Shown: positions 52,236 through 60,850 of the stretch, in pieces
How the letters are laid out: every line of letters starts with the position of its first letter
How positions within the stretch are numbered: the first letter of the stretch is position 1
Source: Roseovarius salinarum
GTDB taxonomy: Bacteria; Pseudomonadota; Alphaproteobacteria; Rhodobacterales; Rhodobacteraceae
Reading direction: 5' to 3'
Assembly: GCF_002834145.1 (NCBI RefSeq)
Contig: NZ_PHNT01000006.1
Span: 62,001 to 126,000, forward strand
Length of the DNA: 64,000 nt
Made by a program: the position numbers and the translations under genes
Notes under the pieces: model-generated
The model's input: the letters and a program-made list of their open reading frames with translations, nothing else
What the model was told of the DNA's origin: nothing
Databases searched by the model: none

Positions 52236-52931
52236 TCAATGATGGTCGCCGCCGTGGCGGCCCGGCATGTCGGCCACGCCCCGCCGCGGCGGACGTATCT
52301 TGCCCAGAACGGCCATCGGCCCGGCCAGCAGGCCGCCGAGCACGCGGTTGTCGCGCACCTGCGCCTTGACCTTCTCGAACTGCATCACGTCCTCGATCCG
52401 GCGATCGAGGAAATCCCATGTCGCGGCATACTCGGGGCTGTTGTCGCCCAGCCAGTAGAGCAGCGTCGACGAATAGACCCCCGAAAGCGTCGCGCGCTTG
52501 GTGTACCAGTTCACGTCGTCCGCGGTGTCGCCCAGCGCCGTCCAGATCCGGTCGCAGGTGCGCCAGATCGCGCGGGCGCCGTCGGGCGCATGCTGCGGCA
52601 GGGCGAAAAGGGTCGCCCCCCGACGCGCCAGTTCGCGGTCGTCGATGGCCTCGATGCGGAACCGAACCGCCGCCGCGATGCGATCGCGGAACCGCATTGC
52701 GGCCAGCGTGTCGGCCTCGGCCTCCAGCCGGTCCAGCATCGCCCGGTCGCCCGCTTCGTGATAGGCCAGCGCAAGGTCCACGCCGCCCCGCGGGAACACG
52801 GCGCGCGCCAGCGCGATGTCGACGCCCGCGTCGCGCGCCGCGGCAGCGAGGGCCGCGTCGCTCCAGCCGTCGAATGGCACGTGCATCTTCGCCGCCTCGA
52901 GCATTTCCGTCCTGATGTCCTGATCGCTCAT
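52236..52931 (-). CDS. COQ9 family protein
   Basis: A 231-residue homologue of mitochondrial Coq9, a lipid-binding accessory of the ubiquinone biosynthetic complex (supports Coq7-type hydroxylation). The N-terminal TetR-like helical bundle (IRTEMLEAAKMHVPFDGWS) and the long YTKRATLSGVYSSTLLYWLGDNS segment are conserved. The C-terminal amphipathic helix (about residues 175-200) would contact membrane. In alphaproteobacteria this is the expected architecture. Co-oriented upstream of the quinone oxidoreductase. No Coq7 gene is in the window. Confidence 0.9.
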   Translation of the reverse strand: MSDQDIRTEMLEAAKMHVPFDGWSDAALAAAARDAGVDIALARAVFPRGGVDLALAYHEAGDRAMLDRLEAEADTLAAMRFRDRIAAAVRFRIEAIDDRELARRGATLFALPQHAPDGARAIWRTCDRIWTALGDTADDVNWYTKRATLSGVYSSTLLYWLGDNSPEYAATWDFLDRRIEDVMQFEKVKAQVRDNRVLGGLLAGPMAVLGKIRPPRRGVADMPGRHGGDHH

Positions 52932-53039
52932 GGCCCCTTTCCTTTCGGTCCGCGACCCTAGACAGGATCGGCGGCCTTTGCTATACCAACGCTTCCTGCA
53001 ACATCATGCAACTTTAACTCAGGAAGGTGGTGACACCAC

Positions 53040-53246
53040 ATGCAGGTTAGTGTTCGCGACAACAATGTCGATCAGGCGCTCCGCGCCCTGAAGAAGAAGC
53101 TGCAGCGCGAAGGCGTTTTCCGCGAGATGAAGCTCAAGCAGCACTTCGAGAAACCCTCGGAGAAGAAGGCGCGCGAAAAGGCCGAGGCGATTCGGCGCGC
53201 GCGCAAGCTGGCGCGGAAGAAAGCCCAGCGCGAAGGTCTTCTCTGA
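53040..53246 (+). CDS. rpsU: 30S ribosomal protein S21
   Basis: A 68-residue protein that starts [20 protein letters not shown] and ends in the lysine/arginine-rich helix of S21. AGGAAGG precedes the ATG. The leader bases GTGG TGACA CCAC (53027-53039) can form a small hairpin directly against the start codon, which could modulate initiation. A -10-like TATACC lies about 55 bases upstream. A terminator follows within 40 bases, so it is monocistronic. Confidence 0.97.
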   Translation: MQVSVRDNNVDQALRALKKKLQREGVFREMKLKQHFEKPSEKKAREKAEAIRRARKLARKKAQREGLL

Positions 53247-53281
53247 AGATCCACGCAGCCTTCGGCACCAGGACACTGACG

Positions 53282-53309
53282 ACCCCCGGGCGACACGCTT
53301 CGGGGGTTT
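53282..53309 (+). terminator. Intrinsic terminator after rpsU
   Basis: Stem ACCCCCG (53282-53288) / CGGGGGT (53301-53307) with a 12-base loop, followed by TTG. Short T-run, but well placed 36 bases after the rpsU stop. Confidence 0.65.
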
Positions 53310-53352
53310 GTCGTATCCGTGGGCCGGGCTGCTCCGACACGGGGAGGGTCGC

Positions 53353-54483
53353 ATGCGCATCGCGGTGATCGGCCGGGGGCTGATCGGGGCCGCCGCGTCC
53401 CGCCACCTGGCGCTCCGGGGGCACGAGGTGGTCGCCATCGGCCCGGACGAACCCGGCAACAAGCGCGCGCACGACGGCGTGTTCGCCAGTCACTACGACG
53501 AGGGGCGGATCACCCGCGCGCTCGACCCCGTGCCGTTCTGGAGCCGCGCCAGTCGCGAAAGCATCGCCCGCTACGCCCGCATCGCGACCGACAGCGGGGT
53601 GGCGTTTTTCACGGAGACGGGCGCGCTGATCGCCGGGCCGGCGACGGGAGAGGGCATGGCGCGGACGGCCGCGCTGGCCGCGCAAGAGGGTATCGCGCAC
53701 CGCGAACTGCGCGGAGACGCGCTGCGTGCGGCCTTCCCGTTCTTCGATTTCCCCGACGAGACGCTGGCCCTGCACGAGCGGGCGGGGGCGGGCCATGTCA
53801 GCCCGCGCCGCCTGGTGCAAGCCCAGGGGATCGCGGCCGAACGCGCGGGGGCGAGGATGCTGCGCGCGACGGTGGACGGGGTGCACGAGGACCAGGGCGC
53901 GGTCACCGTGCGCACGGACGCGGGCGTGGTGACGGCCGATCGCGCGCTCGTCGCCGCGGGCGCCTTCACCGGCGGCCTCTTGCCCGGGGCGGTGCCGCTC
54001 GAGGTCTTTGCCCGCACCGTCTGCTTTTTCGAGATCGACGCTGAGGAGGCCACGCGGCTGGCCGAAATGCCAACGCTGGTCTATCTGACGGGCGCGGCGG
54101 CCAATCCCTACCTGCTGCCGCCGATCCGTTACCCGGATGGGCGGATCTACCTCAAGCTGGGCGGAAACCCCGGCGACCCGACCCTGCCCGACTCGGCGGC
54201 GATCGGCGACTGGTTCCGGTCGGGCGGCGATGCGGCCGCCGGGCGCATGCTGGAAGACATGCTGCACCAGCGGATGCCCGGTCTGCGCGTGCGCGCGACA
54301 CGGATCGAACCATGCGTGACCGCCTACACCCCGTCGGGGCGGCCGCACCTGGAAATGGTCGGCGACCGTATCGCCGTGGCCGCGGGCGCCTGCGGACGCG
54401 GCGCGAAATGCAGCGACGAGCTGGGCCGGCTCGGCGCGGAGGTCGTGCTCGGGCGGGGCCTGCCGGATTGGGCGCGGGCCTGA
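53353..54483 (+). CDS. FAD-dependent oxidoreductase, DAO family (sarcosine oxidase-like)
   Basis: A 376-residue D-amino acid oxidase-type flavoprotein (DAO domain). The N-terminal IAVIGRGLIGAAASRHLALRG binds FAD, the substrate lobe lies in the middle, and the end is VAAGACGRGAKCSDELGRL. It resembles monomeric sarcosine/N-methyltryptophan oxidases in length and order. GAGGGTCGC precedes the ATG. It is not linked to the other DMGDH-like genes. Amine substrate unknown. Confidence 0.82.
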   Translation: MRIAVIGRGLIGAAASRHLALRGHEVVAIGPDEPGNKRAHDGVFASHYDEGRITRALDPVPFWSRASRESIARYARIATDSGVAFFTETGALIAGPATGEGMARTAALAAQEGIAHRELRGDALRAAFPFFDFPDETLALHERAGAGHVSPRRLVQAQGIAAERAGARMLRATVDGVHEDQGAVTVRTDAGVVTADRALVAAGAFTGGLLPGAVPLEVFARTVCFFEIDAEEATRLAEMPTLVYLTGAAANPYLLPPIRYPDGRIYLKLGGNPGDPTLPDSAAIGDWFRSGGDAAAGRMLEDMLHQRMPGLRVRATRIEPCVTAYTPSGRPHLEMVGDRIAVAAGACGRGAKCSDELGRLGAEVVLGRGLPDWARA

Positions 54484-54487
54484 GTTC

Positions 54488-55081
54488 TCAGACCTGTTTG
54501 CGCGCGGCCAGCGCCGCGGTGATCGTCCCGTCGTCGAGGTAATCGAGTTCGCCGCCGATGGGCACGCCCTGTGCCAGCGAACTGAGCGCGACGCGCCCTT
54601 CCAGCTGGTCGGCGATGTAATGGGCGGTGGTCTGCCCGTCGACCGTGGCGTTCAGCGCCAGGATCACCTCGGTGACGCCCTCGGTGGCCACGCGGTCGAC
54701 CAGCTGGGGGATGCGCAGGTCCTCCGGGCCCACCTGGTCGAGCGCCGACAGCGTGCCGCCCAGTACATGGTAGCGCCCCTTGAACGCCTGCCCGCGTTCC
54801 ATCGCCCAGAGGTCGGCCACGTCCTCGACCACGCAGATCTGGCCCTGGGCGCGGCCCTCGTCGGCGCAGATGTCGCAGATCTCGGATGTGCCGATGTTGC
54901 CGCAGTTCGCGCATTCGCGCGCGGTCTGCCCCACGCGGGCCATCAACTCGGCCAGAGGCGCCAGTTGCAGTTCGCGCTTTGCGATCAGGTGCAGCACGGT
55001 ACGGCGGGCCGAGCGGGGGCCCAGGCCCGGGAGCTTGGCCATCATGTCGATCAGGGCGTCGATGTCGCGATTTGCGCTCAT
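54488..55081 (-). CDS. recR: Recombination mediator RecR
   Basis: A 197-residue protein that with RecO loads RecA on gapped DNA. Motifs in order are the helix-hairpin-helix [16 protein letters not shown], the zinc finger [16 protein letters not shown], and the Toprim domain [16 protein letters not shown] through [16 protein letters not shown]. Start chosen at the ATG at 55079-55081. Upstream in-frame sequence to 55141 consists of the dispersed repeat, copy C. It is downstream of ybaB and dnaX in the usual alphaproteobacterial order. Confidence 0.95.
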   Translation of the reverse strand: MSANRDIDALIDMMAKLPGLGPRSARRTVLHLIAKRELQLAPLAELMARVGQTARECANCGNIGTSEICDICADEGRAQGQICVVEDVADLWAMERGQAFKGRYHVLGGTLSALDQVGPEDLRIPQLVDRVATEGVTEVILALNATVDGQTTAHYIADQLEGRVALSSLAQGVPIGGELDYLDDGTITAALAARKQV

Positions 55082-55112
55082 GGCTGCGGCGTCCGGGCCG
55101 GCGGCGCCGTCG

Positions 55113-55152
55113 GGTGCCTCCGGCGGGAGTATCTGGAGCAAGATGAAAGAGG
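55113..55152 (+). repeat. Intergenic dispersed repeat, copy C (GGGAGTATCT core)
   Basis: The sequence GTGCCTCCGGCGGGAGTATC, followed by TGGAGCAAGATGAAAGAG, closely matches copy B at 38079-38115 and, inverted, copy A at 10391-10438. It lies between recR and ybaB. The hairpin in front of the core is weaker here than in A and B. Confidence 0.6.
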
Positions 55153-55157
55153 GCGCG

Positions 55158-55502
55158 TCAGAACGGCATCTTCATGTCTTTGGGCAGGCCCATGCCCTCG
55201 GTGATCTTGCCCATCTCCTCCTGCGCGCGTTCGCTGGCCTTTTCCTGAGCGTCCTTGATGGCGGCGAGGATCAGGTCCTCCGCCACTTCCTTGTCTTCGG
55301 AATTGAAGATCGACGGGTCGATGTCGAGGCTCTTGAGCTCGCCCTTGGCGGTGCAGGTCGCCTTGACCATGCCGGCGCCGGATTCGCCCTCGACGATGAT
55401 GTTGTGCATCTCCTCCTGCAGGGCGGACATCTTCTCCTGCATTTCCTGGGCGGCCTTCATCATCTTGCCCATGTCGCCCATCTGGCCCAGTCCCTTGAAC
55501 AT
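55158..55502 (-). CDS. YbaB/EbfC family nucleoid-associated protein
   Basis: A 114-residue DNA-binding protein of the YbaB/EbfC family. The start [19 protein letters not shown] and the [26 protein letters not shown] segment are characteristic, as is [19 protein letters not shown]. It binds DNA non-specifically as a tweezer dimer. AGAGAGATC precedes the ATG at 55500-55502. Together with recR and dnaX it forms the conserved dnaX-ybaB-recR cluster. Confidence 0.95.
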   Translation of the reverse strand: MFKGLGQMGDMGKMMKAAQEMQEKMSALQEEMHNIIVEGESGAGMVKATCTAKGELKSLDIDPSIFNSEDKEVAEDLILAAIKDAQEKASERAQEEMGKITEGMGLPKDMKMPF

Positions 55503-55594
55503 GATCTCTCTCGCTTTGCGCAGGTTTCGGTTGCCTTGCCCCCTAGATACGGGCGGGCGGCCGCCGCGACAAGGCGCGGCGGGGGCGTCCGCGG

Positions 55595-57376
55595 TCACTC
55601 TTCCTCGAACGGGTCCCAGTCGTCGTCCTCGGCGTCCGGCAGGGCGTCGGCCTCGGCTTGGGCGGTGCGGGTTTCGCGCGTCTCGACGCGGGTGATCTCG
55701 GCACGCGGGAAGGCGGCGATCACCGCCTGCACGAGTGGATGGTCGCGCGCCTGGTCCTTCAGGGCCGTCTGGGACGCCTCGCGCGCCTCGGCGATGGTTG
55801 GTTCCTGCGCGTCGGGGACGACGGTGACGGCCCAGCGCGCGCCCGTCCAGCGCTGCAGCGCCGCGCCAAGACGGCTCGCGAGATCCGCCGGGGCGTCCGC
55901 GGTCGGCGTGAACTCGATCCGGCCGGGCTGGTAGGCCGCCAGTCTCAGGCAGGTCTCGACCTCCACCAGCAGTTTCACGTCACGGTTGGCCCGGATCAGT
56001 TCCACGACATGATCGAAACCGGGATACTGTGCCAGCGCCGCCGCGTGCTGCGGGGCCTGCGCCGTTGCCGGGCCGGGGGCGCCGGGCCCGGGCGGGCCTT
56101 CGGAGGAAGCGCCGCTCTGCCCGGACGGTGCCGGGCCGCCGGCGGCGCCCGAGGAGGTGGTGTCGGCCGCGCCGCCCCCGTTGGGCGGTCCGCCGGGACC
56201 AGGCGGCGGGCTGTCCTGCAACCGGCGCACCAGTTCCTCGGGCGCCGGCAGCTCGGCCACATGGGTGAGCCGGATGATCGCCATCTCGGCGGCCATCATG
56301 GCATTGGGGGCCTCGGCCACCTCGTCGAGCGCCTTGAGCAGCATCTGCCATGTCCGTGTGAGCACCCGCATCGGCAGCGCCTGTGCCATCTGCCGGCCGC
56401 GCGCACGTTCGTCGGGGGCGATGGTGGGGTCATCCGCCGCTTCCGGCGTGATCTGCACCACCGAGATCCAGTGCGTGATCTCGGACAGGTCGCGCAGGAC
56501 GGCCATGGGATCGGCGCCCTCGGCGTATTGCGCGGCCAGTTCGGCCAGCGCGCCCTGGGCATCGCCCTTCATGACCATGTCGAACAGGTCGAGCACGCGG
56601 CCGTGATCGGCGAGGCCCAGCATGGCGCGCACCTGTTCGGCCCCGGTTTCGCCCGCCCCGTGGCTGATCGCCTGGTCGAGCAGCGAGGTCGCGTCGCGTG
56701 CCGAGCCTTCGGCCGCGCGGGTGATCAGCGCCAGCGCGTCGTCGGTGATCCGCGCGTCCTCGGCGTCGGCGATACGCCGCAGCATCCCGACCATTTCCTC
56801 GGGCTCGATGCGGCGCAGGTCGAACCGCTGGCAGCGCGACAGCACGGTGACCGGGACCTTGCGGATCTCGGTGGTGGCGAAGATGAACTTCACGTGCGGT
56901 GGCGGTTCCTCCAGCGTCTTGAGAAGCGCGTTGAACGCGCTTTTCGACAACATGTGGACCTCGTCGATGACGAAGATCTTGTAGCGCGCGCTGGCCGGGG
57001 CGTAGGCGACCGTGTTGATGATCGCGTCGCGGATGTTGTCCACGCCGGTGTTCGAGGCCGCGTCCATCTCGATCACGTCGACGTGGCGGCCCTCGCTGAT
57101 CGCGACGCAGTGTTCGCATTGCCCGCACGGCGTGGTGGTCGGGCCGCCCGCGCCGTCGGCGCCGACGCAGTTCATGCCCTTGGCGATGATGCGCGCGGTC
57201 GTCGTCTTGCCGGTGCCGCGGATGCCCGTCATCATGAAGGCCTGCGCGATGCGGTCGGCCTTGAACGCGTTCTTGAGCGTGCGCACCATCGCGTCCTGGC
57301 CCACGAGGTCGGCGAATGTCTCGGGCCGGTACTTGCGGGCGAGTACCTGGTAGCCGCTGTCGTGGGGGTCGCTCAT
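55595..57376 (-). CDS. dnaX: DNA polymerase III subunits gamma/tau
   Basis: A 593-residue clamp-loader subunit. Walker A is GIRGTGKTTT (residues 51-60), the zinc ligands are C70, C84, C87 and C90, Walker B is IFVIDEVHMLS, and the SRC sensor motif is in VLSRCQRFDLR. A Gly/Pro/Ala-rich linker (about 400-450) leads to the tau-specific C-terminus, which should contact DnaB and PolC. I did not find an obvious gamma-forming slippery site. The gene lies 210 bases downstream of ffs in transcription. Confidence 0.96.
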   Translation of the reverse strand: MSDPHDSGYQVLARKYRPETFADLVGQDAMVRTLKNAFKADRIAQAFMMTGIRGTGKTTTARIIAKGMNCVGADGAGGPTTTPCGQCEHCVAISEGRHVDVIEMDAASNTGVDNIRDAIINTVAYAPASARYKIFVIDEVHMLSKSAFNALLKTLEEPPPHVKFIFATTEIRKVPVTVLSRCQRFDLRRIEPEEMVGMLRRIADAEDARITDDALALITRAAEGSARDATSLLDQAISHGAGETGAEQVRAMLGLADHGRVLDLFDMVMKGDAQGALAELAAQYAEGADPMAVLRDLSEITHWISVVQITPEAADDPTIAPDERARGRQMAQALPMRVLTRTWQMLLKALDEVAEAPNAMMAAEMAIIRLTHVAELPAPEELVRRLQDSPPPGPGGPPNGGGAADTTSSGAAGGPAPSGQSGASSEGPPGPGAPGPATAQAPQHAAALAQYPGFDHVVELIRANRDVKLLVEVETCLRLAAYQPGRIEFTPTADAPADLASRLGAALQRWTGARWAVTVVPDAQEPTIAEAREASQTALKDQARDHPLVQAVIAAFPRAEITRVETRETRTAQAEADALPDAEDDDWDPFEEE

Positions 57377-57586
57377 TGTGGGGCCTTCGGATTCGCGTCT
57401 GGGGGCAGACTAGGCCCGGCCCGCGGGCGCGTCCAGCGGGTCGGCCGTGCCCGCGTCGGCGGTATGGGCTGGGCATCAGGCCGTGCGAAGGCCGAGGCAA
57501 GGCAGGTGAACGCGGTGCGCGGCGCGTTCACACCGAAACACCCGGAGGAATCGCCGCCACGCTGCGTCGTGCATGTTCCGGGAAAG

Positions 57587-57686
57587 GGTGAGAGGTTGGA
57601 CAGCGACCCAAGCGGGGCTCGCTACGGCTGCTTCCTTCCGGACCTGACCGGGTTGGCAAGGCGCTTGCCCGCGCCAACCTCTCATC
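57587..57686 (-). ncRNA. ffs: Signal recognition particle 4.5S RNA
   Basis: The minus strand contains the SRP domain-IV sequence GGTCAGGTCCGGAAGGAAGC, the universally conserved Ffh-binding loop. The ends pair perfectly: GAGAGGTTGG at the 5' end with CCAACCTCTC at the 3' end. Size is about 100 nt, the small bacterial form without an Alu domain. A near-consensus promoter lies directly upstream and dnaX lies downstream, an association common in bacteria. End points are inferred from the helix. Confidence 0.95.
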
Positions 57687-57690
57687 GGCG

Positions 57691-57719
57691 CAGATAGTCG
57701 GTCGCGGCTGGATTCGCAA
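57691..57719 (-). promoter_or_regulatory. Probable sigma-70 promoter of ffs
   Basis: On the minus strand TTGCGA (-35, 57714-57719) and TATCTG (-10, 57691-57696) are separated by exactly 17 bases. Four to five bases beyond the -10 is the purine that begins the SRP RNA helix (about 57685-57686), the expected start distance. Confidence 0.65.
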
Positions 57720-57734
57720 GGGCGGCGAAAGGCA

Positions 57735-59630
57735 TCAAAGCCGGAGACGAAGGCGGGCGAACCCGTTTTCGGTGTCGCCAAGGTCTTCCAGGGACAGCCT
57801 GCGAAGCTCTTCGGCGTGGCCGCGAATGCCCGGGCCGGTGTCGAAAACCACACTCGCCCCGGGCATGGGCGCGAAGGACCAGGCGGGCGGGTCCGGCGCG
57901 CGGATTGTCCCGGCCGCGCGGATGTAGTCGGCCAGGTGATCGCGGATCAGTGTCCGGCCCCTGTGAAGAAAGGCCCGCCCGGGCCACGCGGGATAGGGCC
58001 CGCCGCCGGCCGCCCGGTAACTGTTCGTCGCCACGACGAATTCCGCGTCGCCCCGAAGTGGCCGCCCGTTGAACCGCAGGTCGCGAATGCGCCGGGCGCG
58101 CGGCGCCACGAGGCGACCGTGCACGTCGTATCTCGCCGGTTGCGACAGGTCGAGGCGGTAGGTCAGCCCGTCGACGACGTCGAAGGTGTGCCCCGGGAAG
58201 GCCGGATCGAAAAGCGGCTGGTCCGCGCGCCCCTGCGCGACCATGGCGAAGCCGCTGGCGGATCGCTCGAGCCAGTCGCGAAGGTCCGCGCCGGTCACGC
58301 GCAGCCCGCAGAGCGTGTTGGGGAACTCGTAGAGGTCCGCGACGTGCCGTCGGCTGAGGGGGCCGGCCGGGATGTCGGTGAAGTGTCGCGGCCCGGCCCG
58401 CCCGCCTGCACGGAAGGCAGTTGAAACCGACAGCACCGGCAGGGCCGCCTCGGGGGTGCCGCGGAGGGCGTGTTCCAGGGCCGCGCGTTTCGCCCGTGTG
58501 ACGAGCCGCGTGGCGGCGCAGTCGGTGACGCGGGTGAGAAACGTGTGCAGCGGAGCCTGCGTTTCACCCAGCGGCCGTCGCATCAGTTGCAGCGTGCGCC
58601 GGTGCGCCGGCGCGAGAACCCGCGTGACGGCGCGGTCGCTGGGCACGGGCCGCGTTGCCGCGGCGGGCCGGGTCGGGCGGACCTCGCTGCGGTGCCCGGC
58701 GACTTGCCAGCCGCGGTGGTTGCGCCGCAGCCGAAGGTCGATCACGCCCAGGTGCCGTCCGCCGAAACCTGCAAGCACCGCCGGTGTCCCGTGCAGCGTG
58801 CCCGCGGCCGCATCCACGCCCGCTGCCACCGGGGCGGTCTCGGACGGGAAGACCTCATGGCTGTGGCCGCCCATTACTGCATCGATGCCGGGCAGGCCGG
58901 CCAGTTGCAGCGCCGCGTGCTCGGCGCTGTCACGGGTTTTCCCGTCGCCGATCCCGGTATGCGCCAGCGCCACGACAAGTTGCGCGCCGGCCGCGCGCAT
59001 CTGTGGCAGCCGGGCGCGCACGGCATCGACCATGTCGCGGCTCGTCACGCGGCCCGACAGGTGGTGGCTGTCCCAGGTGGTGATCTGCGGGGGGACCACC
59101 GCGACCACGCCGATGCGCAACTCGTGGGCCTCGCCCGCGTCGTCCGTGACGCGGCGGTCGAGCAGGAGGAAGGGCGCCACCATGGTTTCGTCGTCACCCG
59201 CGGTCGCGCCGCGCCGGGTCAGCGCGTTGGCGCAGGTCACCGGGAACGCCGCGTCGGCCAGCGCGTTTTCCAGCGGCTCCAGCCCGAAGTTGAACTCGTG
59301 GTTGCCCAGCCCGGCGGCGTCGTAGCCCAGCGCGTTCATCGCTGTGATCGCGGGGTGCGGGCCCGTCCAGCCCGCATCCGGGTCGGCGGGCAGGTCGCCG
59401 ATCGGCGCGCCCTGCAGGAAATCGCCGTTGTCGAAAAGCAGGCAGTTCGGCGCCTCGTCGCGCGCGGCGGCGATCAGCGTGGCCAGCCGTGTCAGGGCGC
59501 CCGGCGCGTCCGCCCGGTCGGCGTAGTAGTCGTAGGGCAGAAGGTTGGCGTGGACATCCGTCGTCTCGAGAAGGCGCACGGTCAGCGTCGTGCCGGTGAG
59601 AATGTCGTTTGAAACGCCAGGGAGGGTCAA
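57735..59630 (-). CDS. CpdB-like bifunctional 2',3'-cyclic nucleotide phosphodiesterase / 3'-nucleotidase
   Basis: A 631-residue metallophosphoesterase of the CpdB/5'-nucleotidase family. Metal-ligand motifs in order are TDVHANLLPYDY, DNGDFLQGAPIGD, GLGNHEFNFGL, VVALAHTG and MGGHSHEVFP. The C-terminal 5_nucleotid_C domain has FPNTLCGLRVTGADLRDWLE and the LAINNYRA-like ATNSYRAAGGG. E. coli CpdB is periplasmic, but this N-terminus has no signal peptide and begins at TTG 59628-59630 (MTLPGVSN). No ATG is available before the first motif. Start somewhat uncertain; export is doubtful. Confidence 0.82.
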   Translation of the reverse strand: MTLPGVSNDILTGTTLTVRLLETTDVHANLLPYDYYADRADAPGALTRLATLIAAARDEAPNCLLFDNGDFLQGAPIGDLPADPDAGWTGPHPAITAMNALGYDAAGLGNHEFNFGLEPLENALADAAFPVTCANALTRRGATAGDDETMVAPFLLLDRRVTDDAGEAHELRIGVVAVVPPQITTWDSHHLSGRVTSRDMVDAVRARLPQMRAAGAQLVVALAHTGIGDGKTRDSAEHAALQLAGLPGIDAVMGGHSHEVFPSETAPVAAGVDAAAGTLHGTPAVLAGFGGRHLGVIDLRLRRNHRGWQVAGHRSEVRPTRPAAATRPVPSDRAVTRVLAPAHRRTLQLMRRPLGETQAPLHTFLTRVTDCAATRLVTRAKRAALEHALRGTPEAALPVLSVSTAFRAGGRAGPRHFTDIPAGPLSRRHVADLYEFPNTLCGLRVTGADLRDWLERSASGFAMVAQGRADQPLFDPAFPGHTFDVVDGLTYRLDLSQPARYDVHGRLVAPRARRIRDLRFNGRPLRGDAEFVVATNSYRAAGGGPYPAWPGRAFLHRGRTLIRDHLADYIRAAGTIRAPDPPAWSFAPMPGASVVFDTGPGIRGHAEELRRLSLEDLGDTENGFARLRLRL

Positions 59631-59842
59631 TCTCTTTGGTCTCTGAATGCGTGGTCGCCGAAAAACGTGAACAGGACCGGATTTCAGCCCGATCAGAAAT
59701 CATCCTAATGAAATGAATATCCATTCGCGTTTGAGTTGCAAGAAAAATCGTGACGCAATCCAGATGCCTGGCTGCCGGCCGGCGGCTTGTAACCTGCCCC
59801 GGGCCGTGGCACGGCATCGCGCAGGCAACAGGGGTGGAACGG
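59631..59842. other. Divergent intergenic region cpdB-like / nudC
   Basis: About 210 bp. The stretch 59640-59760 is markedly AT-richer than its surroundings (runs such as GAATATCC, AAGAAAAATCG, AATGAAATGAAT), consistent with divergent promoters. No hairpin or small gene is convincing. Confidence 0.4.
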
Positions 59843-60811
59843 ATGCGGCAGGCCGAAGCTGTGACATTCGGAGGATCGGGGCTGGACCGGGCCGCCGAAT
59901 TGCGGGGTGATCCGGACGCCCTGCAGGTCGCCGTCAGCGGTGGTGCGAAGACCCTTCTCGTGTGGCGCGGAAAGCTGCTGGCCGCCGGTGCGAACCGGGG
60001 CCGCGTGGCCCGGCTGCCGATGGAGCATCCCGTCGCGCGGCAACTGGCCGGCGCGCCGGTCTTGCTGGGCCGCGAGGCGGACGGCACGCTGTGTTTCGCC
60101 CACGACATCTCGGCCTGGGAACCCGAGGGACTCGACCCGGCGCTGCTGCGCCGTTTCGCCGACCCGAGCGAACAACGCCACCCCGAATTGCCCCCGGACA
60201 CCGCGTTCGTGGACTTGCGCCACATCATGACCGGCCTCGATGCACGCGATGCCGAGCTTGCGGCGACGGCCAAGGCGATCCTGGGCTGGCATTCCAGCCA
60301 CCGGTTCTGTGCGCGTTGCGGGGCCGAAAGCCGGATGGTCGAGGCCGGTTGGCAGCGCCTTTGCGATGCCTGCGGCGGCCGTCACTTCCCCCGCACGGAC
60401 CCGGTTGTCATCATGCTGATCACCCGGGGCAACGCGGTTCTGCTCGGTCGCTCGCCGCCGTGGCCCGAAGGCATGTATTCCCTGCTGGCCGGCTTCGTGG
60501 AACCCGGTGAGACGCCCGAGGCAGCGGTGCGTCGCGAGGTCATGGAGGAGGCGGGCATCGACGTGGGGAGGGTGCGTTACCTGGCCAGCCAACCCTGGGC
60601 GTTTCCCTCGTCGCTCATGATCGGCTGCCACGGGGAGGCGCTGTCGCGCGAGATCACGCTCGACCCGGAGGAACTCGAGGATGCGATGTGGGTTTCGCGC
60701 GAGCAGGTTCTGGCCTCGCTGGCCGGAACGCACCCGATGCTCAAGGCGGCCCGCGAGGGCGCGATCGCGCATTTTCTGCTGCGCAACTGGCTTGCGGACA
60801 CGCTCGATTGA
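59843..60811 (+). CDS. nudC: NADH pyrophosphatase / decapping NudC
   Basis: A 322-residue Nudix hydrolase that splits NADH and removes NAD caps from RNA. The zinc ribbon is CARCGAESRMVEAGWQRLCDAC (four Cys), followed by the Nudix box GFVEPGETPEAAVRREVMEEAG, and the diagnostic SQPWAFPSSLMIG (the NudC S-Q-P-W-P-F-P-x-S motif, here with Ala). GGGGTGGAACGG precedes ATG 59843; a GTG three codons upstream is possible. The SRPBCC protein gene follows at 40 bases. Confidence 0.93.
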   Translation: MRQAEAVTFGGSGLDRAAELRGDPDALQVAVSGGAKTLLVWRGKLLAAGANRGRVARLPMEHPVARQLAGAPVLLGREADGTLCFAHDISAWEPEGLDPALLRRFADPSEQRHPELPPDTAFVDLRHIMTGLDARDAELAATAKAILGWHSSHRFCARCGAESRMVEAGWQRLCDACGGRHFPRTDPVVIMLITRGNAVLLGRSPPWPEGMYSLLAGFVEPGETPEAAVRREVMEEAGIDVGRVRYLASQPWAFPSSLMIGCHGEALSREITLDPEELEDAMWVSREQVLASLAGTHPMLKAAREGAIAHFLLRNWLADTLD

Positions 60812-60850
60812 CGCGACAATACCGCGTAGCAGAGCAAACGAGGCAGGCTG

